Notes: a model not told the origin generated them from the sequence alone. A DNA stretch of 36,986 bases from Prevotella sp. (GCA_016901395.1 JAEAMQ010000050.1:1-36986); one strand, 5' to 3'; shown: positions 22,721-35,709, numbered from the stretch's first letter. Numbers and translations: made by a program.

Positions 22721-25648
22721 TTACTTCACGATAGTTTTCTGTACTTTCACCGAACCGTTGGCGAGCTTCGTCTTCACGATGGCGATGCCACGATGAGGCT
22801 TGCTGATCTCGCGTCCGTCTACGGAATAATACTTCTGTCCGACCACTTCCGAGGCAGCCTCAATGTCGTTCACGCCACTGGTCTGCATCGTGGTGCTCTC
22901 GTAGTACAGGCGGAAGTTGTCCACCTTGAACCATCCGAGTCCGTTCACCGTACTGCCGTTGCCGTAGGACGTGCCATCGGGGCTGATGCCGTTGGTGCGG
23001 AAGCCGAGCTTCAGCACGCCATCGGTCTGCACGCCAAAGCGCACCTTCATGGGCTTCAGCAGGCTTGTTGTAGCATCACCTGACTCGCAAGTATAGGCGG
23101 CGTAGGTGAGATGGCGCAGTGTGTCGGTCTCCAGCTGGTCGAAGTCGTAAGCGATCTTAGCGTCGGCAGGCATCAGCTCGGGCGAATAGTTGTAGTCCTT
23201 GGCCCACATCTGCACGCAGTCGTTGCCGAAGATGCGCTGGTTGGTAATGTTGTTTCCGGCCCAGTTGTTCTGCACCATGACGTCGGCCTTCAGCAGATAG
23301 GTACCTGCAGGCATACCGGTGAGGGTCTGTGAGAGTTCCACCTCGGGCACGTTCGATGTCCAGATACCCCAGAGGTGAGTGCCGTCGGTGGGCTGTGAGG
23401 TGATGACGGTGCCGTCTTCGAGCTGCACGTTGATAGCATCGCCCTCGTTGATGGCACACCAGTTGGCCACCTTTCCGGTGGGCAGACCGGTGATGGTGTC
23501 ACCATCGAGCACCAGAGTCCATCCTGCGGGAGGATTGGCAAGACCTGCGGAGCTGACATTGCCCTGTGCGCTCAGGTCCTCAAAGCTGGGATTGGCAATC
23601 AGGTTGGTGAGCTCGCCGCCCACTTTGACACCATTCTTCTTACAGTTGGCCAGTGCGTCGTCCATCGCCTTGATAGCGGCGGTGACACCTGCCTCGTCAA
23701 AGGATCCGTTGTCGTAGCCTATCTGTGCGGCCTCGATGACATTCCAGTATTCCTGTGCTCCCTCGTAAGCCTTATAGAGATTGTAGGACACTCCATGGGC
23801 CGTCATGGCTTCACTGAGTTTCTGGTAGGCTGCTACAGAACTCTGAACCTCAGGCATGAAGTTCTTCAGAGTGACGATAGCGTCGTTGATATCCTCTTCC
23901 GAAGAGGCAGAAGTCACGCTAGCGTATTTCTCCGAATATGCGAATGCAGTGTCGTTGATTTCTGCTTGCATCATATAGTTGAGTGCACTGTTGAGTGCAT
24001 CTTCAAAGTGGTAGAGCACGTTCATGGCATCGTCGGCCACATATCCCTTGCTGACGATACGGAAATTGTCTACTTTGAACCATCCGTCACCCCCTGAAGG
24101 GTTGGAGGAGGTGCGCTTGGCGGTCTTCAGGTTGCCATCGGTCTTGAGTCCGAAGGTCAGTGTGCCGTCGTAGACATAGGCATCTACCGAAACGTCTCTC
24201 AACATGCGGTCGGTGGCTTCGTCGTCATATCCGGCATAGCTCAATACCTCGCTGGGGAGCTGCGTGGCATCATACTGCTCGGCAGGACCAAAGAGTGTGG
24301 AGTTGAGATTGCCGAAGATGCGCTGAGAGGTCAGTCGTGAGGCGGCGCTGTTGGCACCGGCCATGAGTGCGGCGGTGACGGTATAGGTACCGTTGGCCAG
24401 TCCGGTGAAGGTCTGTGAAAGCTGGAATGTGGGCATGCCCGAATTCCAAATTCCAAATGCCACCTTGCCGTCCAGTGCACCTTCGGCATCACTGTTGACT
24501 CCATACCATGCGGAATATCCTGCGGCTTTCAGTTCGTCGGTGGTCGATGCCTGCCTGCCGTTGGTGAGGGCGGTCCATCCTGCTGGCGTGGCTGCAACGT
24601 CACTATGTTCCACACCACCCTGAGCCGACATGTCCTCAAAGCTGAGGTTGGTACCCATATAGGAGATGTCGCCCATGCCTTTCTTGTAATCGGCGATGGC
24701 CTTGGTCAGTGTTTCGGTGGCCGCGGTAATCTCTTCTGTTGAATTTTTGGTGTTATAGTCTTGTGTAGCCGTGTTGATGGCAGCTGTCAGTGTGGCATCT
24801 GTCGACGACCCCAACGCCTCTATACCCGATGCAATGAGGTCTTTCAGTCCCTGTTTGGCATTGATGAGTGCCTCGGCAGCGACCAAGTCGGTCTCGCCGA
24901 AGTCTGCTTTGTCATACATGGCGCTCACGGCATCGATGGTGCCCTGGTATCCGGTGCCATAGACGGGATCGCTCACATTGGCTGTCAGAGCCTGTATGTC
25001 GACATAGAGCTGGCTCTTGAAATGATAGGCCTCCAAAGCCGTGGTATCAGCAAAAGCCCAATACTCATGACTCGTTTCCTTGCCAATGATCCAGTTGGTA
25101 GCTGGATCGATGGATGGATCGCCCGTCTCTGGGATGGTCTCCACGCCTCCCATATAGTCGGGATACCACTGGTTGCCACTGAAAGTAGACACTACATACT
25201 GTCCGCTGCTGTTCAGGTGGATGGGCAGTCCGACTACCAACGGGTTGGTCTGGTCGGCTCCACTCACGATGCGGTAGTAGCCGGGGTAGGCATCGTTGGT
25301 CGTAAGTTCATAGTGGGCCACGCTGGCAAGGTTGCCTTTGAGGTTGGCATCGCCCATCCCATAGCCTACGTAAGTGGAGTCTGCTGTTACGAAATACCAT
25401 CCGTCGGCATCCTGATGGGCTATAAACGTCGCCTTGCGCCAGTTGGAATCGGCATAGGAAAGCAGATAATAAGAACCGTCCCATGGTGTCGTCGACCAGA
25501 AAAGGTTGGGCTGGGCGTAGTTCATCAGAATGTAGACCCCACCGTCTACGGGTGTCGTGGCGATGGAAGGGCGTTCAACGGCCACCGCATTGCCAGCCGC
25601 AGTGAATGCTGCAGCCAATAAGAAAATACGTAAATGTTTCCGTTTCAT
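22721..25648 (-). CDS. Large secreted protein with duplicated carbohydrate-binding-like module and Por-type C-terminal tail
   Basis: A 975-residue exported protein of no recognised named family. Residues 1-23 are a signal peptide. An N-terminal domain (about 28-200) is rich in aromatic residues. Two copies of a beta-rich module follow, at about 333-535 and 683-918: each starts N(L/P)SFED(M/L)SAQG, has P-AGWT, GIW-S--P---LSQT--G---GTY, QRIFGN and ends GWFKVDNFR, resembling sugar-binding modules of Bacteroidales surface proteins. Helical segments with Ala-rich repeats (about 205-325 and 540-675) link them. The last 50 residues (YYSVDGREISKPHRGIAIVK) look like a type IX secretion/Por C-terminal domain. 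It is on the same strand as the SusCD operon, but 390 bp beyond its last gene, and has its own terminator. A role as a surface glycan-binding protein is inferred. Confidence 0.75.
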   Translation of the reverse strand: MKRKHLRIFLLAAAFTAAGNAVAVERPSIATTPVDGGVYILMNYAQPNLFWSTTPWDGSYYLLSYADSNWRKATFIAHQDADGWYFVTADSTYVGYGMGDANLKGNLASVAHYELTTNDAYPGYYRIVSGADQTNPLVVGLPIHLNSSGQYVVSTFSGNQWYPDYMGGVETIPETGDPSIDPATNWIIGKETSHEYWAFADTTALEAYHFKSQLYVDIQALTANVSDPVYGTGYQGTIDAVSAMYDKADFGETDLVAAEALINAKQGLKDLIASGIEALGSSTDATLTAAINTATQDYNTKNSTEEITAATETLTKAIADYKKGMGDISYMGTNLSFEDMSAQGGVEHSDVAATPAGWTALTNGRQASTTDELKAAGYSAWYGVNSDAEGALDGKVAFGIWNSGMPTFQLSQTFTGLANGTYTVTAALMAGANSAASRLTSQRIFGNLNSTLFGPAEQYDATQLPSEVLSYAGYDDEATDRMLRDVSVDAYVYDGTLTFGLKTDGNLKTAKRTSSNPSGGDGWFKVDNFRIVSKGYVADDAMNVLYHFEDALNSALNYMMQAEINDTAFAYSEKYASVTSASSEEDINDAIVTLKNFMPEVQSSVAAYQKLSEAMTAHGVSYNLYKAYEGAQEYWNVIEAAQIGYDNGSFDEAGVTAAIKAMDDALANCKKNGVKVGGELTNLIANPSFEDLSAQGNVSSAGLANPPAGWTLVLDGDTITGLPTGKVANWCAINEGDAINVQLEDGTVITSQPTDGTHLWGIWTSNVPEVELSQTLTGMPAGTYLLKADVMVQNNWAGNNITNQRIFGNDCVQMWAKDYNYSPELMPADAKIAYDFDQLETDTLRHLTYAAYTCESGDATTSLLKPMKVRFGVQTDGVLKLGFRTNGISPDGTSYGNGSTVNGLGWFKVDNFRLYYESTTMQTSGVNDIEAASEVVGQKYYSVDGREISKPHRGIAIVKTKLANGSVKVQKTIVK

Positions 25649-25809
25649 AAAGTTTTTCTGTTAGGTAAAAATAAGAATTGCTGTAAGTTAAATTGGTGTA
25701 AATTTACGCTATTAAATGTCTGGCTGCAAGTTTTTTATGCTATTTTTATATAATTTTAGTATTTGATTTACTGTATTAGGAGCTTTGTCGCATGATTGAG
25801 GGGGAATCG

Positions 25810-25843
25810 TTTTAGGCCGATTCGGGTATGAAACGGCCTAAAA
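25810..25843. other. 10-bp inverted repeat upstream of the large secreted protein
   Basis: TTTTAGGCCG (25810-25819) and CGGCCTAAAA (25834-25843) are perfectly complementary around a 14-base loop. The surrounding gap (25649-26039) has no gene; the hairpin could be a terminator for the upstream esterase transcript or an operator for the secreted protein. CCCTTTAAGGG also occurs at 26007-26022 on the minus strand. Confidence 0.5.
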
Positions 25844-26039
25844 GGAGTATAGAATATTTGATAGTGGGATGTGTGTGGGGTGGCAGGAAGAGCTTGAGCA
25901 AGGCATTAAATCCCCATGAAATGCAATGCAAAAATGCAGAATACGAAGTCAAGAATCCTTTCAAGGGAGTGATTGGGTCCTATCGGTCATGCTCATTCCT
26001 TGTACGAATAGTCCCTTAAAGGGTGATAGTTCTTGTATT

Positions 26040-27302
<1,263 letters not shown>

Positions 27303-27377
27303 TTATCAGCTGCGCTATGTGCCGCCTGCGGGTGTCGGCACATAGCGCTGGCTGTGATGTTCACGGTGCGTATGTTG

Positions 27378-29738
27378 TCAGCGGTGCAGTAGCCGAAGGG
27401 GCTCTTGCGGGGCCAGCACACGGTTTGCCGGGGTCTCTTGTGCCTTGACTGTCGTGCTCAACGTGGCACGTATGTCGTGCGATGAGGCTCCGATGAGGAA
27501 CGTATAGTCACCCTCATCCACCTTCCAGGCCGACTTGGTCTCGTTGAACGATGCCAGGTCTGTGCTCCTGACGGTGAGTTGCACGGTCTGGCTCTCACCC
27601 GGTTTCAATGTGCGGGTTTTGGCAAAGGCCTTGAGTTCCTTGACCGGCTTGTTGAGTTGCAGGCTGTTGGGCGCTGCCACATAGAGTTCCACCACCTCTT
27701 TACCTTCGGTTTTACCTGTGTTTTCTATGTTTACAGTAACGGTAATCTCGCTGCCCTTATTGTTGATTTTAGGCTCCGAATAACGAAAATCGGTGTAGCT
27801 CAGGCCGTAACCAAAGGGGAAAGACACCTTTTTGTCGAAGCTGTCGAAATAGCGATAGCCCACATAGATATCTTCTTCGTAGTTGGTGTAGTCCACATCT
27901 TTCTCGTTGTTGCTGGCTTTTCCCTGATTGGTCAGGTCCAGGTCGGGCATCTTGTCGATGGGAAAGTTTCTCGAAGAATAGGCATCAGCAAAGTGCATGG
28001 GCCACGTCATGGTGAGCTTGCCCGATGGCGTTGTCTTGCCACTGACCACATCGGCCACAGAGTTTCCCCCTTCCTGTCCTGCCTGCCAGGCGCAGAGAAT
28101 GGCATCGGGCATGTCTTTCCACGATGCGGTTTCGATCACGCCGCCAATGTTTAGCAGCACCACCACCTTCTTGCCCACGCGGTGATAGGCCTCGCACACC
28201 TGGCTGATGAGTGTCCGCTCTTCTGGTGTGAGATTGAAGTCAGCTTGCTTGCGGTCTAAAAATTCGCCGCTGATGCGACCCAGAGTGATGATGGCCATAT
28301 CCGCGGTCTGTGCCTGGGCGGCCAGCTTCTGGGCCTCTATGCCCATTTCAGCAGGGCGCTGCGCAGGCAGAAACATGGCCAGCATGGCTGTCTTCTTGTC
28401 TTTTTTCATGGCGGCTTCCAACTTGGCCTTCTGGTCGGCCTTATGGGTCTCTATGTAGGTGGTATAGGCTTTTTGCAAGTCAGCATCTACGACATACCCC
28501 GCGTTTTTCAGTCCATCAGTGAGCGATACCACGTAGGCGTGGTTCACATTGCCCGATCCAGTGCCTCCCGCAATGAAGTCATAACTCGTACATCCGTATA
28601 GAGCCAGATGGGTGTCGGCCGGCTTGGAGGCGATGGGTAGTGCTCCATTGTTTTTCAGCAACACCATGCCCTCGGTGGCACTTTGGCGGGTCACGGCGGC
28701 ATGGGCCTTGAGATCAGGCTTGTTGCTGAACGCATAGCCCTGATAACGTGGTGTTTTTTCGATGAGGTTCAGGATGCGTTCCACGTTTCGGTCCAGGTCG
28801 GCCATCTTCAGTTTACCACTTTTCACGCCATTGACAATCGATGTAAACTGATCTGGTTTGCCGGGTTGCAGCATGTCGTTTCCAGCCCATGTCTGCGTGG
28901 CACCGTCTTTGCCGCCAAACCAGTCGGTCATGACTGTGCCTTTGTACCCCCATTCGTCACGCAGGATGGTGGTCAGCAGTTCGCGGCTCTCTGAGGTGTA
29001 GGTGCCGTTTATCTTGTTGTAGGATGACATCACCGTCCAAGGTTCGGCTTCTTTCACAGCAATCTCAAAGGGTTTGAGATAGATCTCTCGGATGGCGCGC
29101 TGCGAGATGCGTGCATCGGTGTTCATGCGGTTGGTCTCCTGGTTGTTGAAGGCAAAGTGCTTGATGCTGGTTCCCACGCCGTTGCTCTGTATGCCGCGTA
29201 TGTATGCCGCAGCTATTTTTCCAGCCACCAGCGGGTCTTCACTGTAGTATTCAAAGTTGCGTCCGTTGAGTGGGTTGCGATGGATGTTGACAGCTGGAGC
29301 CAACAGCACATCGGCCCCATATTCCTTCACTTCGTTGCCCATCGCCTTTCCCACCTCCTCGACCAGCACTTGGTTCCAGGTCGATGCCAGTAGCGTGCCG
29401 ATGGGAAAGTGGGTGCAATAGTAGCTGGCCGTGTCGCCCTTGCGGTGGGCTTCGATGCGCAGTCCCGCTGGTCCATCGGCCAACACAATGGCCGGTATGC
29501 CCAGCGAGTCGAGTGGATAGGTAGTACCTGCGGCACCGGGTACCAGTGATTTGGTGGCTCCGATGACAGCATCGTTTCCACTCATGCCTGCCATGCCCGT
29601 GCCGATGACCAGATGCGCCTTGTCTTCCAGCGACAATTGATGAATGATATTCTGCTTGTTGATGGTTTTTTCCTGAGGGGTACATGCCACGGTGAGCGAT
29701 GCAGCCATCAGGAGAGAAAATAGATTTTGATGGTTCAT
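27378..29738 (-). CDS. Glycoside hydrolase family 3 (beta-glucosidase/beta-xylosidase-like)
   Basis: A 786-residue exported GH3 enzyme that would remove terminal beta-linked sugars from oligosaccharides. The N-terminus is a leader with Cys at 19 (LTVAC), possibly a lipoprotein anchor although the lipobox is weak. Domain order is the usual one: TIM-barrel domain (LADGPAGLRIE about 87-97, RNFEYYSEDP about 160-169, KHFAFNNQETNR about 193-204) with nucleophile D272 in VMTDWFGG, the alpha/beta sandwich domain, then a fibronectin type III-like domain at the C-terminus (about 650-765). ATG 29738 is preferred over an in-frame TTG at 29765. It lies between two paralogous esterases in the SusCD operon, supporting a shared substrate. 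Sugar specificity is unknown. Confidence 0.92.
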   Translation of the reverse strand: MNHQNLFSLLMAASLTVACTPQEKTINKQNIIHQLSLEDKAHLVIGTGMAGMSGNDAVIGATKSLVPGAAGTTYPLDSLGIPAIVLADGPAGLRIEAHRKGDTASYYCTHFPIGTLLASTWNQVLVEEVGKAMGNEVKEYGADVLLAPAVNIHRNPLNGRNFEYYSEDPLVAGKIAAAYIRGIQSNGVGTSIKHFAFNNQETNRMNTDARISQRAIREIYLKPFEIAVKEAEPWTVMSSYNKINGTYTSESRELLTTILRDEWGYKGTVMTDWFGGKDGATQTWAGNDMLQPGKPDQFTSIVNGVKSGKLKMADLDRNVERILNLIEKTPRYQGYAFSNKPDLKAHAAVTRQSATEGMVLLKNNGALPIASKPADTHLALYGCTSYDFIAGGTGSGNVNHAYVVSLTDGLKNAGYVVDADLQKAYTTYIETHKADQKAKLEAAMKKDKKTAMLAMFLPAQRPAEMGIEAQKLAAQAQTADMAIITLGRISGEFLDRKQADFNLTPEERTLISQVCEAYHRVGKKVVVLLNIGGVIETASWKDMPDAILCAWQAGQEGGNSVADVVSGKTTPSGKLTMTWPMHFADAYSSRNFPIDKMPDLDLTNQGKASNNEKDVDYTNYEEDIYVGYRYFDSFDKKVSFPFGYGLSYTDFRYSEPKINNKGSEITVTVNIENTGKTEGKEVVELYVAAPNSLQLNKPVKELKAFAKTRTLKPGESQTVQLTVRSTDLASFNETKSAWKVDEGDYTFLIGASSHDIRATLSTTVKAQETPANRVLAPQEPLRLLHR

Positions 29739-29805
29739 TGATGTTTTGATTATGATATTTGACAATAGTATCCTCCTTCAGTTGGCGAACGTCATCAAGG
29801 CGTTG

Positions 29806-31008
<1,203 letters not shown>

Positions 31009-31047
31009 TCAGAGTTATTGATAAAATTTGAAATGGGTTCAGTAGGT

Positions 31048-32616
31048 TTATTGCCATCCTTCGTTCTGGGTGATGTTGGGATTCAGCTCGATCTCCTTGA
31101 GCGGGATGGGCAGGAGCTTGTTGCGTTCCTGATAGCCATAGGTGTCGTTTTTATAGTTCCATTGCACGCCGCTGGCCGTGAGTGAGGGAATCTGCTGCCC
31201 CTGCTCGCCCAATACCTGCTGGGCATCGCCCCATCTCACCAGATCTTGATAGCGCACACTCTCCAGGCACAGCTCCAGTTGCTTCTCGTTCTTGACATCT
31301 TGCAGGGTGACCGAGGTTAGCGAAGCCAGTTTGGCACGTGTACGGATCATGTTGATGTATTCCAGAGCCTTGGCCTGATTGCCGGCCTGCAGATATGCCT
31401 CGGCAGCCATCAGCAGTACCTCTGCATAGCGCATCACCCGCATATCGTTATACTGCAAAGCCTGGAAGTAGGGTGCATCCATAATGCAGTCGGCCTTCAG
31501 TGGTCTTGTTTTCCACATAAAATAGCCCTCATTGCCGTAGAGATATGCCCCAGGCTGTATGCTGATACCGTATTGCTGCATCTGGTCATAGGTACGCAAT
31601 GTGCTGTTCAGACGGTAACCGTCGGCCCCTTCTTCGGCCACAAAGGCATCGTACAGACTCTTTCTTGGGTTCAGAAAACCGTAGGTGCCAGTGGCAATTT
31701 CGGTTGATGCCTGTCCGCTGTAAAGCAGTTTGTCTGTGCGCCAGCCTTGCATCAGGTAGAGCATTGTCATCTGAGCCCATGCCTGTTCAGAGTCGTTGCG
31801 CAGCTGAGCTTCAAGCATACTCTCGCAGCAGTTGTTGTTAACGGCATGGAGCAACTGGTCGTAATCTCCTGTATAGAGCGCGTATTTGCCCGACTGTATC
31901 ACCTTTTCCAGCACCTGTGCTGCCTCGGTATATTTAGCCTGGAAAAGATAGGCTTTGCCCAGATAAGCTTCAGCGGTCTCTTTTGTGATGCGTATGCCCG
32001 TTTCCTGATCATTAACGTCACTCTTCGATGGCAACACACCGGCATCAATGGCTGTTGTCAGATCGGTTTCAATGGCGGTCCATAAGTCTTCAGACGTGCT
32101 GTTGCTTGGCCGATATTCGCTGGTTGAGAGCAGATGGTCTACGACGGGGGCCGTGCCCCAGAGGGTGACCAGTTCGAAGTGGGCCCATGCCCTGAAGAAG
32201 CGGGCTTCGGCTATGCAGCGTTGCATGCTTGTCGTGCTGGGCTCTACTTGGTCTATGATGAGGTTGGCCTTGTAGATGATGCTGTACAATCCTGAATATA
32301 AACTCTGCACAATACTATGGTCAGTACCAAATGTGTATTCGTTGAGTTTTTCCATTTCGGCGTTGTCACCGCGGGAACCTCCCCCACACCAGACATCGTC
32401 GGACAGCAGGTTTTTTAGAAAAAACCAGTTGAAATAATTGCTGCGGAAGCTGATATAGAGCGAGGCAAGGGCCTGCTCTGCCTCTTCGTCGGTACTGTAG
32501 AATGTTTCCTGACTGCCCATGTTGCCATGCTTGGCAATATCGAGACGGTCCTCACAACTGTTCATGCCCAATCCCAGACATGTCATGATGAGTATGGCTA
32601 TATATGTTTTTTTCAT
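31048..32616 (-). CDS. susD: SusD/RagB family outer-membrane nutrient-binding lipoprotein
   Basis: A 522-residue surface lipoprotein that captures oligosaccharides and hands them to its SusC partner. Lipobox LGMNSC puts the acylated cysteine at C21. Family features are the early ETFYSTDEEAEQALASLY, the TPR-like helical stretch (AEARFFRAWAHFELVTLWG, VLLMAAEAYLQAGNQAKALEYINMIRTRA) and the C-terminal LPIPLKEIELNPNITQNEGW ending. It starts 24 bp after susC. It is named by family only; the glycan it binds need not be starch. Confidence 0.93.
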   Translation of the reverse strand: MKKTYIAILIMTCLGLGMNSCEDRLDIAKHGNMGSQETFYSTDEEAEQALASLYISFRSNYFNWFFLKNLLSDDVWCGGGSRGDNAEMEKLNEYTFGTDHSIVQSLYSGLYSIIYKANLIIDQVEPSTTSMQRCIAEARFFRAWAHFELVTLWGTAPVVDHLLSTSEYRPSNSTSEDLWTAIETDLTTAIDAGVLPSKSDVNDQETGIRITKETAEAYLGKAYLFQAKYTEAAQVLEKVIQSGKYALYTGDYDQLLHAVNNNCCESMLEAQLRNDSEQAWAQMTMLYLMQGWRTDKLLYSGQASTEIATGTYGFLNPRKSLYDAFVAEEGADGYRLNSTLRTYDQMQQYGISIQPGAYLYGNEGYFMWKTRPLKADCIMDAPYFQALQYNDMRVMRYAEVLLMAAEAYLQAGNQAKALEYINMIRTRAKLASLTSVTLQDVKNEKQLELCLESVRYQDLVRWGDAQQVLGEQGQQIPSLTASGVQWNYKNDTYGYQERNKLLPIPLKEIELNPNITQNEGWQ

Positions 32617-32640
32617 AAAGGTTCAGTTTGAAAGTTGAGA

Positions 32641-35600
32641 TTAAAATTCGATGTTGAAGCCCAGAACAAACTTCTTTGATATGGGATAGGAACCCTTGTC
32701 AATGCCCATGCCTGAGGTGGCATTGGTCGAAGCTTCTGGGTCAAATCCCTTATAATGGGTAAAGGTGAAGAAATCGTCGAGCGAAAGATATACGCGTGCA
32801 CTGCTGAGAGCCAGTTTGTTGACCACCCTTCTGGGTAGGGAGTAGCCCAGTTGGATTTGTTTTATTTTAAAATATGAGCCGTCGAAGACCATGGCGCTGG
32901 AGCAGGCATACTTGTCCATGTTGGTGGCTCCGGCACGGGGCTGGGTGGCATTGGTGTTGTCGGTTGTCCATCGGTCGGTATAGAAGAGATCTTTCTGTTT
33001 GTTGCTGGCAGCATAGTCAGGACGGTTGATGCAGTTGAAAATGTCGTTTCCCTTGGAACCTGTGCCAAAGACGGTGAGGTCGAATCCTTTGTAGGCAGCC
33101 GTGAGAGTAATTCCGTAGGTGAAATCGGGAATGGCATCGCCGATATAGGTCAGGTCTCCATCGCTGATGTCGCCGCTGTTGTCGAGATCCTCAAAGGTAG
33201 GGTTACCGGTTTCCGGATCGATGCCGGCAAACTTATAACCGCGGAAATAGTAGACCGGGTATCCTTGTTCAAAATAGGTAACGGTGTAAGTATGGAAGGT
33301 GGATCCCGCAAGACGGGTGATGGATGGGTCTATATAAGTCACCTTGTTGCTTACGGTGGCCAGATTGCCTCGTATGCTGTAACTGAAGTCTTTGATATTA
33401 TCTCGCCATCCCAATTCAAACTCAAAGCCCTTGTTGCTCACGTTTCCTGCATTGATGGGAGAAGTGCTTCCGCCAATCTCCAGCGAGGGAGTGGTGTTCC
33501 AAATGAGTAGGTCTTTGGTCTTTTTATTGAAATAGTCCATGCTGAAGTTTAGCCTGCTGTTGAAAGCATAGGCATCAATACCGATATTAGTCTGTTCGGA
33601 GGTCTCCCATTTCAAGTCATTGTTGCCCATGGTTGAGGGGCTCACACCTCGCACGTAGACATTGCCGCTGGTGAATGGATAGAGTCCTGATTGGGTCATA
33701 TCTGTGCTGTAGGAGTATCCGCTTAGGGCAGACAGACTGCCATTCTGACCCCAACTGGCACGCAGTTTCAGGCTGTTGATGGTGTGTCGAAGCGGTGCGA
33801 AAAACTTTTCTTCAGACAGGGTCCAGCCCAGAGATGCTGCAGGGAAGTAGCCCCAGCGCGTGTTTGCAGGTAGCAGGGCAAGGTCGGCAGCATCGGCACG
33901 TAGTGAAAACTGAGCGTAGTATTTACTTGCGAAGTCATAGCTCAAACGGCCGAAATAAGAGAGTTTGGCAGTGCGGGTCTTTTCTCCATTCACGCTCTTG
34001 GTTGCCGATGCGGCAGCATAGTTCAGATAATAAAATAGAGGATCGTTCTTCAATAAGGCATCTTCGCCGTTGGCATCCAGGGCGCCTTTCACATAGTCGT
34101 AAGTAGATTCCTGGTAAGACATACCTACCATGGCGTTGACGTTGTGCTTGCCAAAACTCTTCATATAGTTGGCAAAGTTTTCCCATTGATAATAGATCGA
34201 TGTGGAACTCTGTGCGCTCTGGCTCACGTAATCACGGCTCTGTACACCGTTTCCATAGAAGGGGAGAGAGGTTGTGCTGTTTCGGGTTCCGCCAAGACGA
34301 TAGCCGAGACGAGATGTGAAAGTGAAGCCTTTGATAGGCGTAAAGTCGGCATAGATAGATCCATTGACATTAAAGCCACTATTCTTTGTTATGTTATTGT
34401 CGCGCATAATCATAGGATGATATTGTTCGCCAGCATAGAAAACAGAAATGCCATAGTAGTTGCCGTTGGCATCGGTCAGTAGGTGTTTACCGTTGTCAAG
34501 TGCATTTTGTACATGGAAGGGCAAGTCTGTGGAGGTATAGGTGTCGGGGGTGAGTGGGTCGAGCATCAAGACAGAGGTGAGCAGTGAACCGTATTCGCTG
34601 TTGCTTGACACCTGTCGCACGTTATATTTCTCTATCTGATTGGTCGTGCCTACCTTCAGCCAACTCTTGATTTTGTATTCAGAATTGATGGTCGCGGTGA
34701 GGCGCTGGTAGGTGTCAGCATCACCTTTCACGATGCCGTCATTGTCCAGATAGGAGAGTGAAAGGTAGTAGTTTCCGCGGTCGTTGCCGCCGGTGAAGGC
34801 CAGGTTATGTTTTTTCATCTTGCTGGTCTCAAAGGCGACATCTGTCCATTGAGTGTCGGTCACTCCATCCCAGTTGGCCAAAAGATAATCTTTAGTGAAG
34901 GTATTGCCTTCTGTCATATATTGAATGTATTCCTCAGCATTGAGCATTTGGGGCACATGGGCCAGCTTTTGGGCAGTATACTGAAAGCTGTAGCTGATAT
35001 GGCCCTCACCGACCTTGCCTTTCTTGGTGGTGATAAGCACAACGCCATTACCGGCTTCGGCACCGTATATGGCGGCGCTGGCCGCATCCTTTAATATCTC
35101 CATGGAGGCAATGTCGTTAGGATCGATACCACTGATGTCACTCAGCCGTACACCGTCTACGACATATAAGGGCTCAGAACTGACATTGGATGAGAATCCT
35201 CGGATGCGTACTGTAGGGCTGGATCCGGGAGCTGCGGATGCCGATACGATTTGCACGCCTGCTGTTTTACCTTGCAGTGCCTGTTTGGCATCGGTGATGG
35301 TGCGGTTTTCCATGTCTTCAGCTTTCACTTGAGAAATGGCTCCGGTAACCGAGCTTTTCTTTTGTATGCCATAGCCTACTACAACGACATCTTCGAGAAT
35401 CTTGGAGTCTTCCCGCAACATGATGCTGAGATTGGGCGCGACTTTCACCTCCTGGGTGACATATCCAATATACGAGATGACCAGTGTTGCCCCCGCGTGT
35501 GCTTTAAATTTGAACACACCGTCAAGGTCGGTGACGGTGCCATAAGAAGTGCCCTTCTCGACGACGCTGACACCAATCATTGGTTCTTGCGTGTCATCAA

Positions 35601-35709
35601 GGACGCGACCGGACACGTTCACAAGTTGTTGCGCCCAAATGGGTGTGCAAATCATTGTCAAAAAGATTAAGGTAAGTAACCTGATAGCTTTAACTTTATC
35701 CATATCCAT
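32641..35709 (-). CDS. susC: SusC/RagA family TonB-dependent outer-membrane transporter
   Basis: A 1022-residue outer-membrane importer. Signal peptide about 1-26 (TPIWA), then a carboxypeptidase D-like regulatory domain (about 29-100; NVSGRVLDDTQEPMIGVSVV, VISYIGY), the plug domain from about 105 with VVVGYGIQKKSSVTGAISQV, PTVRIRGFSS, PLYVVDGVR and GAEAGNGVVLITTKKGK, and the beta-barrel ending KKFVLGFNIEF with a terminal aromatic Phe as in outer-membrane barrels. It heads the operon susC-susD-esterase-GH3-esterase. A TAACTTTG -7 box lies at 35739-35746 with no matching -33 element, which would suit an activator-dependent promoter. The truncated sensor gene is divergent, 209 bp away. Confidence 0.94.
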   Translation of the reverse strand: MDMDKVKAIRLLTLIFLTMICTPIWAQQLVNVSGRVLDDTQEPMIGVSVVEKGTSYGTVTDLDGVFKFKAHAGATLVISYIGYVTQEVKVAPNLSIMLREDSKILEDVVVVGYGIQKKSSVTGAISQVKAEDMENRTITDAKQALQGKTAGVQIVSASAAPGSSPTVRIRGFSSNVSSEPLYVVDGVRLSDISGIDPNDIASMEILKDAASAAIYGAEAGNGVVLITTKKGKVGEGHISYSFQYTAQKLAHVPQMLNAEEYIQYMTEGNTFTKDYLLANWDGVTDTQWTDVAFETSKMKKHNLAFTGGNDRGNYYLSLSYLDNDGIVKGDADTYQRLTATINSEYKIKSWLKVGTTNQIEKYNVRQVSSNSEYGSLLTSVLMLDPLTPDTYTSTDLPFHVQNALDNGKHLLTDANGNYYGISVFYAGEQYHPMIMRDNNITKNSGFNVNGSIYADFTPIKGFTFTSRLGYRLGGTRNSTTSLPFYGNGVQSRDYVSQSAQSSTSIYYQWENFANYMKSFGKHNVNAMVGMSYQESTYDYVKGALDANGEDALLKNDPLFYYLNYAAASATKSVNGEKTRTAKLSYFGRLSYDFASKYYAQFSLRADAADLALLPANTRWGYFPAASLGWTLSEEKFFAPLRHTINSLKLRASWGQNGSLSALSGYSYSTDMTQSGLYPFTSGNVYVRGVSPSTMGNNDLKWETSEQTNIGIDAYAFNSRLNFSMDYFNKKTKDLLIWNTTPSLEIGGSTSPINAGNVSNKGFEFELGWRDNIKDFSYSIRGNLATVSNKVTYIDPSITRLAGSTFHTYTVTYFEQGYPVYYFRGYKFAGIDPETGNPTFEDLDNSGDISDGDLTYIGDAIPDFTYGITLTAAYKGFDLTVFGTGSKGNDIFNCINRPDYAASNKQKDLFYTDRWTTDNTNATQPRAGATNMDKYACSSAMVFDGSYFKIKQIQLGYSLPRRVVNKLALSSARVYLSLDDFFTFTHYKGFDPEASTNATSGMGIDKGSYPISKKFVLGFNIEF

